A DNA stretch of 64,000 nt from Bacillota bacterium (GTDB lineage: Bacteria > Bacillota > Sulfobacillia > JACIYH01). Shown here in pieces: positions 58,640 through 64,000 of this stretch (position 1 is its first letter; every line of letters starts with the position of its first letter). The notes under the pieces are model-generated. The model searched no databases, was not told the origin of the DNA, and saw only the letters and a program-made list of their open reading frames with translations. The translations under genes and the position numbers were made by a program. The stretch is from the NCBI GenBank assembly GCA_030019365.1, contig JASEFA010000001.1, forward strand, positions 1-64,000, given 5' to 3'.

Positions 58640-59167
58640 TCAGGTGGTGCGCTCGGCAGGGACCCCCCGCGTGCGCGCGAGCACCCGGGCCAGGGCCGTC
58701 TTGAGATACGGCAACAGGAAGCGGTCGACCCCCCAGTAGTAGGCTGCCGGCCCGGCGATGATGATCAGGATGGCGGCCGTGTACATCACCGGGTTGGTGC
58801 TGGCGGTTCCGGCCAGCATGTAGTTCAGGTTCATGAGGGCACCGAAGAAGGCGGCCACCAGCGTCAGGCCCCCCACGATGAGCCCAACGCCCACCAGGAG
58901 TTCCCCCAGGGCCACCAGCTTGGCGAACCAGACCTGTTGCCCGCTCTCGGCCAGCCAGCGGATGAACGTCTCGTACCAGCCGTACTTGATCGCAGGCTTG
59001 GCACCGGGCAGCAGGCCGGCTGCCCTCATCCAGTAGCCGCGGATGGCTTCGCCCGTGACCATCCACTTGGGGTCCGCTACCTTGTGTAGCCCGGCCTCCA
59101 GCCACTGATACCCCAGCCACAGGCGCAGGAGCAACCACACCGGGCGCCAGCGCTGATCACGGAACAC
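58640..59167 (-). CDS. DoxX family membrane protein
   Basis: The 175-residue protein has four membrane helices and the DoxX opening LLLRLWLGYQWLEAGLHKV. FAKLVALGELLVGVGLIVGG matches the family core. GTG 59167 follows GAGGAGG. It lies 13 nt after the SufR-like regulator gene, so both are one operon. DoxX proteins are linked to thiosulfate or quinone redox and oxidative stress. Confidence 0.9.
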   Translation of the reverse strand: MFRDQRWRPVWLLLRLWLGYQWLEAGLHKVADPKWMVTGEAIRGYWMRAAGLLPGAKPAIKYGWYETFIRWLAESGQQVWFAKLVALGELLVGVGLIVGGLTLVAAFFGALMNLNYMLAGTASTNPVMYTAAILIIIAGPAAYYWGVDRFLLPYLKTALARVLARTRGVPAERTT

Positions 59168-59180
59168 GATCGTGACCTCC

Positions 59181-59810
59181 TCAGGAGGGAGGCAGTTTGA
59201 TGCGATAGCGGCACACGTCGGCCCCTTCCGCCATGCAGGCGTCCCGGACCAGGGGGAGGTCGATGAGACGTTCCAGGAGTGTGAGTTCGTTGTGGCAGAT
59301 CTCGGGGAATTCCCGGGACACGCGGGCGATGGGGCAGTTGTGTTCGACGATCACCGCTTCGTCCCCGGCTTGGGAGAATTCCACCATGTGCCCGGTCTGC
59401 TCCAGCAAGTCTGCCAGCGCCCTCACCCGCGCGCGCGGGGGCAGCTGCCGGAGCTGGGGACCGTGCAGGTGATCGGTGTACTCCGTCCGCCAGTCCCAGA
59501 TGGCCTGGAGGCCTTCCTCGTCGTACTGTTCCCGGATGGCCTTCAGGACCAGGATCAGGAAAGCATCGTAGAGGCGGGGGAAAGTCTCCTGGCCCTTTTC
59601 CGTGAGGCGGTAGACGCTGCTCGGGCGTCCCACCCCGCTGCGGCGCAGGTTGGCTTCCACCAGGCCCTCGGCCTCCAGCACGGCCAGGTGCTGCCGTGCC
59701 GCCATGGGGGATACGCCCAGCTCCCTTCCCAGGTCGGCAGCGGTCATGCCGCCGGAGCGCTTGAGGAACTCCAGGATGCTGCCCCGGGTGCCGGTCGGTT
59801 GAGCCGCCAT
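59181..59810 (-). CDS. Winged-helix regulator, SufR-like (probable Fe-S sensor)
   Basis: The 209-residue protein has an N-terminal winged helix (MTAADLGRELGVSPMAARQH, then RPSSVYRLTEKG) and a C-terminal domain with cysteines in EHNCPIARVSREFPEICHNE and RDACMAEGADVCRY. This spacing resembles SufR-type regulators that bind a 4Fe-4S cluster. ATG 59810 follows GGGAGGG by 6 nt. The promoter just upstream is flanked by a CATCTT/AAGATG inverted repeat, suggesting autoregulation. Confidence 0.88.
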   Translation of the reverse strand: MAAQPTGTRGSILEFLKRSGGMTAADLGRELGVSPMAARQHLAVLEAEGLVEANLRRSGVGRPSSVYRLTEKGQETFPRLYDAFLILVLKAIREQYDEEGLQAIWDWRTEYTDHLHGPQLRQLPPRARVRALADLLEQTGHMVEFSQAGDEAVIVEHNCPIARVSREFPEICHNELTLLERLIDLPLVRDACMAEGADVCRYRIKLPPS

Positions 59811-59829
59811 CGGATTCCCTCCCATGTGC

Positions 59830-59857
59830 ATCTTATCACATTACTATAGTTTGTCAA
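59830..59857 (-). promoter_or_regulatory. Sigma-A promoter of the SufR-like gene
   Basis: On the minus strand TTGACA (59852-59857), a 16-nt spacer and TAAGAT (59830-59835). The arms CATCTT (59829-59834) and AAGATG (59856-59861) bracket it. The -35 lies inside the last codons of the M67 gene upstream. Confidence 0.75.
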
Positions 59858-60305
59858 GATGTATGATGCGTAAGGGCACGGCCCCCACCGCGGTATCGAC
59901 CGGGGGGCCGCACCCCGGGAGGCGCCAGGCGCGGGCCTGTGGCCGCCGCCCGGCGAAAGAGACGACCACGTGGACCACCCCGGGCCACAAAGCCTGCTCC
60001 CGGTCGCGGGCGGACAGGGCGGGCGAGCCGGTGGGATGGGAGTGGTAGATGCCTAACATTTCCTCGCCCCGCCTTTCCACCTCCGCGAGAGCCCGGTAGA
60101 GGCACTCCGGTTCGGCCAGGTAGCTGTGCTGGGGATCGGGCGCAACGTTGGGCAGGGGGAGGGCACACGCCACCGTGTTCCCCAGGCCCGACAGCAAACC
60201 GCACGCTTCGCGCGGCATCTCCCGCCGGCAGTGGTCCAGGACGGCCTCCCAGACGGGCTCGGGAACGTACAGTATCTGGCGATTGCCAGCCGGCTCCCTT
60301 TTCAC
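59844..60305 (-). CDS. M67/JAMM-family metallopeptidase
   Basis: The protein of about 153 residues has the JAMM glutamate in REACGLLSG and the motif HSHPTGSPALSARDRE (H-x-H-x7-S-x2-D). In bacteria such peptidases (Mec+ type) release cysteine from small sulfur-carrier proteins. GTG 60305 is a weak start choice; the frame continues upstream. It is divergent from a fold-type II PLP enzyme. No sulfur carrier gene is seen here. Confidence 0.87.
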   Translation of the reverse strand: MKREPAGNRQILYVPEPVWEAVLDHCRREMPREACGLLSGLGNTVACALPLPNVAPDPQHSYLAEPECLYRALAEVERRGEEMLGIYHSHPTGSPALSARDREQALWPGVVHVVVSFAGRRPQARAWRLPGCGPPVDTAVGAVPLRIIHLDKL

Positions 60306-60444
60306 GGGCAGGACCCGGAGCCTCCCCTGGGGAATTGCTAGAGGAACTCCAATTGATAATGGGTTTCGCCATGGTTCCCCAGGATACCTGCCATATTTGC
60401 GCGAAGGACCAGCCGATGTGTGAAATCGGAGGAGGGAAGCAGTC

Positions 60445-61452
60445 GTGGCGGCAAGGGACGGGGCGTGCGCTGCCGGGACAGGCGCTGGGGCAGAGGTGGA
60501 CCGGGAGGCATTGCTCAGGGCGTGGCAGAGACTGGCGGGGAGGGTGAGGGAAACTCCTCTCGTCCCCGCTCCCGAGTTGGGGGAGCGGGCCGGGGGCGCG
60601 GTGTGGCTGAAGGCCGAGAACCTGCAGGCCGAGGGTTCCTTCAAGCTGCGCGGGGCCACCAACCGCATGCTGGCCCTCGAGGAGGGGGGCTGGCGGGGCG
60701 GAGTCGTGACCGCCTCGTCGGGCAACCACGGCCGGGCGGTGTCCCGGGCCGCGCGCGAGTTGGGCTGGCAGGTGGTGGTGGTGATGCCGGAGGATGCGCC
60801 CCCGGTCAAGGTGGAAGCATGTGGCCGCCTGGGTGCGCGGGTGGTGCTCCACGGCACCAGCTCCACGGCGCGGGCCGAGCTGGCCGAGCGACTCGCCCGC
60901 GAGGAGGGCCTGGCCTTCGTGCCCTCCCACGACGACCCCGATGTGGTGGCCGGCCAGGGCACGGTGGCCATGGAGATCCTCGGGCGCCTTCCTTCGTGCC
61001 GGGTGATCCTGGCCCCCGTGGGGGGTGGCGGGCTGGCGAGTGGAGTGGCGCTGGCGGCGCACCACTTCAGCAGCGGTGTGGAGGTGTGGGGGGTGGAGCC
61101 GGAGGGCTCGGCGTGCATGTACCGGTCGCTGCAGGCGGGTGAGCCGGTGACCCTGGAGGCGGTGAGCACGGTGGCGGACGGACTGCGGTCGCGCCGCCCG
61201 GGGAGCATCCCCTTCGCCCTTGCCCGCCGCTACCTCAAGGGAGTGCTGCTGGTTAGCGAGGAGGAGATCCTGGCCACCATGAGGTACCTCGCCCGGGAGT
61301 GCCACCTGGTGGTGGAGCCCTCGGGAGCGGTGGCAGCCGCCGCCCTGTGGGCGGGAAAGCTAGACCTGGAGGGACGGGTGGCGGTGGCGGTTTTGAGCGG
61401 GGGGAACGTGGACGCGGCATTGCTCTGCCGCGTGGTCGGGGAAGGGGCATAG
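60445..61452 (+). CDS. Threonine/serine dehydratase-like PLP enzyme
   Basis: The 335-residue fold-type II enzyme has the PLP lysine in SFKLRGATNR, the phosphate loop GGGGLASG, ASSGNHGRA and the late SGGNVD. This matches threonine ammonia-lyase and serine dehydratase without a regulatory ACT domain. GTG 60445 follows GGAGGAGGG. It is followed 2 nt later by a small membrane protein gene and is divergent from the M67 peptidase. Confidence 0.92.
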   Translation: MAARDGACAAGTGAGAEVDREALLRAWQRLAGRVRETPLVPAPELGERAGGAVWLKAENLQAEGSFKLRGATNRMLALEEGGWRGGVVTASSGNHGRAVSRAARELGWQVVVVMPEDAPPVKVEACGRLGARVVLHGTSSTARAELAERLAREEGLAFVPSHDDPDVVAGQGTVAMEILGRLPSCRVILAPVGGGGLASGVALAAHHFSSGVEVWGVEPEGSACMYRSLQAGEPVTLEAVSTVADGLRSRRPGSIPFALARRYLKGVLLVSEEEILATMRYLARECHLVVEPSGAVAAAALWAGKLDLEGRVAVAVLSGGNVDAALLCRVVGEGA

Positions 61453-61454
61453 AG

Positions 61455-61748
61455 TTGCGGAGCCTGAAGGACATGCTGGCGCGGATGTTCCTGGGACGCC
61501 GGTCCCTCGACTGGCCTGGCCTGGACGAGCGCGCGGAGGGTCATCGTCAACTCGGGGAAGAGCCCGGGCGGGAGGAGAGCGAGGAACGGGGCGAAAGGGC
61601 GGGCGGAGGACTGCCCCCGCTGCGGCCGGACTGGCGGGATATAGTGGCCTTCACCATTGCCATGTACCAGATCCTGGCGGTACCCTTCCTGTTGTTCTGC
61701 GGGGTGGCGCTGTTCATCTACCTGTTGCTCTGGCTGTGGGCGCGCTGA
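61455..61748 (+). CDS. Small C-terminally anchored membrane protein
   Basis: The 97-residue frame starts at TTG 61455, 2 nt after the dehydratase stop, with GAAGGGG upstream. A charged N-terminal 60 residues are followed by WRDIVAFTIAMYQILAVPFL and a second hydrophobic stretch. No family was recognised. Coding potential and tight spacing support it. Confidence 0.55.
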   Translation: MRSLKDMLARMFLGRRSLDWPGLDERAEGHRQLGEEPGREESEERGERAGGGLPPLRPDWRDIVAFTIAMYQILAVPFLLFCGVALFIYLLLWLWAR

Positions 61749-61886
61749 CCGGGCCTGCGGTCATGCCGGCGTGCCAGTAGGAATGGCAGGGGCCGGTGGT
61801 GAATCTAGTAAGCTCGGGAGGTGGGACCTGCCCTTTGCCAGAAGAGAATACGCCGCCCGAGTCTCGCCTTCATGGAGGGATGATAC

Positions 61887-62675
61887 TTGCGCATCGTGGT
61901 ATGTGCCAGGCAGGTGCCGGACACCGAGGCGAAGGTTGCAGTGGGCAAAGACGGCAGGTCCATAGACGAAACCGGGATAACCTTCATCATCAATCCTTAC
62001 GACGAGTTCGCCCTGGAAGAGGGGCTGCGCATCAGGGAGAGGCTGGGGGGGCAGGCCACGGTCACCATGGTGTGCGTGGGACCGCCCCGGGCCGAGGAAG
62101 CGCTGCGCACCGGGCTGGCCATGGGTGCCGACGGGGCCGTCCACATCTGGGATGATATGTTGGCGGGCACCGATGCCGCCGCTCTGGCGGTCGTGCTGCA
62201 GGCGGCGGTGACGCAGGTCGGTTTCGACCTCATCCTGTGCGGACGGGTGGCCATCGACGACGCCTCCGCCCAGGTGGGGCTGCGCCTGGCCGAGAGGCTG
62301 GGGATTCCCCATGCCAACGCGGTGACCCGACTGGAGATCCAGGGCCAGAAGCTGGCGGCCCACCGGGAAGTGGAAGGCGGGGTGGAGGTGGTGGAAGTGC
62401 CTCTGCCCGCGGTGGTCACCGCCCAGAAGGGTCTCAACGAGCCCCGCTATCCCACCATTCCCGCCATCATGAAGGCGCGGCGCAAGGAGATCGGGCGACC
62501 CGGCCTGGCCGGGCTGGGCCTGGATGCGCAGGCGGTCGCCGGCGCCTGCCGCAGCGAGGTGCTCTCCCTGGCCCCGGCGCCGGCGCGCAAGGGTGGCCGC
62601 CTGGTGGCGGGCGAGCCCGAGGAGGCGGCCCGCACCCTGGCCCACCTCCTGCGCGAAGAAGCAAAGGTGCTGTAG
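61887..62675 (+). CDS. etfB: Electron transfer flavoprotein beta subunit
   Basis: The 262-residue protein begins RIVVCARQVPDTEAKVAV and has the EtfB pattern INPYDEFALEEGLRI; ALVVLQAA, GRVAIDDASAQVG and AKRLGIPH-like regions follow. TTG 61887 has GGAGGGATGA upstream. It pairs with etfA 12 nt downstream and carries electrons from dehydrogenases to a membrane acceptor. Confidence 0.94.
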   Translation: MRIVVCARQVPDTEAKVAVGKDGRSIDETGITFIINPYDEFALEEGLRIRERLGGQATVTMVCVGPPRAEEALRTGLAMGADGAVHIWDDMLAGTDAAALAVVLQAAVTQVGFDLILCGRVAIDDASAQVGLRLAERLGIPHANAVTRLEIQGQKLAAHREVEGGVEVVEVPLPAVVTAQKGLNEPRYPTIPAIMKARRKEIGRPGLAGLGLDAQAVAGACRSEVLSLAPAPARKGGRLVAGEPEEAARTLAHLLREEAKVL

Positions 62676-62687
62676 GGGGTGGGGAGT

Positions 62688-63674
62688 ATGACCGGCATAT
62701 ACGTGTATGCTGAAACCAAAGAAGGTGAGTTCCGCAAGGCGACCGGAGAAATCCTCTCCCGCTGCCGGGCGGTGGCGGACGCCACCGGCCAGCCCCTGGT
62801 GGCGCTGGTGGTGGGTCCCGCTCCCGATGATGCGCCCGCGCGCCTGGCCCCCTTCGGCGCCGACCTGGTTCTCCATGTGGACGGGCCCGGTCTGGACGTG
62901 TACACCAGCCAGGGCTACGTCTGGGCACTGGCCTCCTGCCTGAAGGACCGCGAGCCCATGGCAGTGTTCTTCGGCAACACCCCCCTGGCCCGCGACCTGG
63001 CTCCCCGGGTGGCGGAGCGGTTGGGGGCGGCCCTGCACGGCGACTGTACCGGGCTGGCCTGGGAGGGCGGTCGCTTCGTCTTCACGCGGCCCGTGTATGG
63101 AGGCAAGCTCTACGCCCGGGCAGTGTCCAAGCCGGGGTACCCCGTGCTGGCCACTTTCCGGCCTAACTCCCTGGGGATGGCGCCGGCGAACGCTACCTCC
63201 CCTGCCTGCGAGCGGGTGCAGGTGGAAGTCCCCGCCGGTACCGTCACCGCGGTGGTGAAGGAGACGGTACGCCAGGTGGCCGGCCGGGTGAGCCTGCAGG
63301 AAGCGGAGATCATCGTGTCCGGGGGCCGGGGGGTGGGCGGACCCGAGGGCTTCCGGGTAATCGAGGAGCTGGCCGACGCGCTGGGAGCGGCGGTGGGGGC
63401 TTCCCGGGCCGCCGTGGACGCCGGTTGGATCAGCTATGACCATCAGGTGGGCCAGACCGGTAAGGCGGTATCGCCCAACCTGTACATCGCCTGCGGCATA
63501 TCGGGGGCCATCCAGCACCTGGCGGGGATGTCGTCGGCACGCTGCATCGTGGCCATCAACAAGGACCCGGACGCTTACATCTTCAAAGTGGCCGACTACG
63601 GTATCGTGGGAGACCTGTTCCAGGTGGTGCCGGCCCTCGCCCGGGAGCTGCGCGAGATGCTGGCCAGGGCCTAG
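62688..63674 (+). CDS. etfA: Electron transfer flavoprotein alpha subunit
   Basis: The 328-residue protein has the EtfA FAD-binding C-terminal half: [49 protein letters not shown] and [17 protein letters not shown] 62688 follows GGGGGTGGGG. It forms the heterodimer with EtfB; the following gene begins a membrane oxidoreductase likely to accept its electrons. Confidence 0.96.
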   Translation: MTGIYVYAETKEGEFRKATGEILSRCRAVADATGQPLVALVVGPAPDDAPARLAPFGADLVLHVDGPGLDVYTSQGYVWALASCLKDREPMAVFFGNTPLARDLAPRVAERLGAALHGDCTGLAWEGGRFVFTRPVYGGKLYARAVSKPGYPVLATFRPNSLGMAPANATSPACERVQVEVPAGTVTAVVKETVRQVAGRVSLQEAEIIVSGGRGVGGPEGFRVIEELADALGAAVGASRAAVDAGWISYDHQVGQTGKAVSPNLYIACGISGAIQHLAGMSSARCIVAINKDPDAYIFKVADYGIVGDLFQVVPALARELREMLARA

Positions 63675-63686
63675 GAGCTGGTGGTC

Positions 63687-64000
63687 ATGCCCGCACGCAC
63701 CATATACTGGAACATACCCGGGCATCCTTGGTTGTACCTGTTCTTCGTCATCGCCGTCGTGGTGCTGGCCTGGGGTCTGTGGGGACGTTACCGGGTGATC
63801 CGCCGGGGTCCGCGTCAGCCCCTGTGGGACCAGGCCGGCCGGCGGCTGTGGTCCCTGGTGGTGGACGGCCTGTTCGAGCGCCGCTTCTGGACGGACCCCT
63901 ATGCCGCGGTCATGCACCTCTGCATCATGGGGGGCATGCTGGTGCTCCTGTTCGGAACCGCCGTCGTCCTCCTGCAGGCCGACTTCCACCTGCCCGTCTT
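63687..64000 (+). CDS. Membrane (Fe-S) oxidoreductase, N-terminal part (cut by window end)
   Basis: About 104 residues are visible from ATG 63687. Two membrane segments (YLFFVIAVVVLAWGLWG and MHLCIMGGMLVLLFGTAVVL) flank a basic loop, as in the nitrate-reductase-gamma-like N terminus of Hdr/EtfAB-linked Fe-S oxidoreductases. Location after etfBA supports an ETF:quinone oxidoreductase role. The 3' part is outside the window. Confidence 0.75.
   Translation, partial: MPARTIYWNIPGHPWLYLFFVIAVVVLAWGLWGRYRVIRRGPRQPLWDQAGRRLWSLVVDGLFERRFWTDPYAAVMHLCIMGGMLVLLFGTAVVLLQADFHLPV

Noticed and set aside
1-64000. tRNA genes, rRNA and CRISPR arrays
   Set aside because: No T-loop-like GGTTCRAATCC pattern, rRNA core sequence or regularly spaced direct repeats were found by reading.

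Overview
The window reads as chromosomal DNA of a GC-rich, low-branching Firmicute (Clostridia/Limnochordia-like anaerobe). Pointers are a SigI/RsgI pair, NiaR with a niacin ECF transporter, the YfmF/YfmH peptidase pair, a YutG-type PgpA, CsaB, PpaX-like and type III CoaX enzymes, a c-di-GMP-I riboswitch, formate-THF ligase with cyclodeaminase, and EtfBA feeding a membrane oxidoreductase. Protein genes are dense, with GTG and TTG starts very common (at least nine TTG starts) and many 4-nt GTGA or TTGA overlaps. No rRNA, tRNA, CRISPR array or prophage was seen.

Layout. 0.1-6 kb: two paralogous saccharopine-dehydrogenase-like genes flank a sigma-54 enhancer-binding regulator; the divergent copy carries a near-consensus -24/-12 promoter. 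A PucR regulator follows, with an amidohydrolase scrap at its 3' end. 6.4-11 kb: an orphan oligopeptide-binding lipoprotein, two DUF917 proteins and the 3' end of an Opp-type ATPase, together a decaying peptide/hydantoin-type uptake cluster. 11-16.5 kb: a cell-wall amidase with an altered active site, a FolT-like ECF S component, a methyltransferase and the YfmF/YfmH peptidase pair. 16.5-24.4 kb: histidine degradation by the formimino-THF route (hutH, ftcD, hutI, fchA, fhs), which can end in formate plus ATP; urocanase is absent from the window.

24.4-26.7 kb: a tail-to-tail type II restriction-modification pair (BglII/BstYI-like nuclease, SPPY methyltransferase) of lower GC, bounded by a terminator-like hairpin on one side and a second terminator and a cupin gene remnant on the other. 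26.8-35.7 kb: D-aminoacylase, octopine-dehydrogenase-like enzyme, SIMPL protein, MBL hydrolase, MFS transporter, a DUF1893-BirA fusion, CoaX and a HAD phosphatase. 35.9-39.3 kb: a c-di-GMP riboswitch with terminator controls a secreted acidic-repeat/TPR/copper-amine-oxidase-domain protein, followed by sigI-rsgI. 39.4-43.6 kb: a tight folE-folP-folB-folK operon running into sodium-pump decarboxylase beta and gamma subunits with no alpha subunit.

43.5-50.3 kb: diacylglycerol kinase-like, XRE-cupin, GNAT plus N-acylamino-acid racemase/OSBS pair, alpha/beta hydrolase, NiaR with a NiaR-controlled niaX promoter, and Hsp20. 50.5-54.5 kb: two thiolase-like proteins followed by two DUF35 zinc-ribbon proteins; the second thiolase lacks the catalytic cysteine and both lack the usual histidine. 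54.5-64 kb: PgpA/YutG, LmbE deacetylase, CsaB, a glycosyltransferase, DoxX with a SufR-like regulator, an M67/JAMM peptidase divergent from a threonine-dehydratase-like enzyme, then etfB-etfA and the start of a membrane oxidoreductase cut by the window end.
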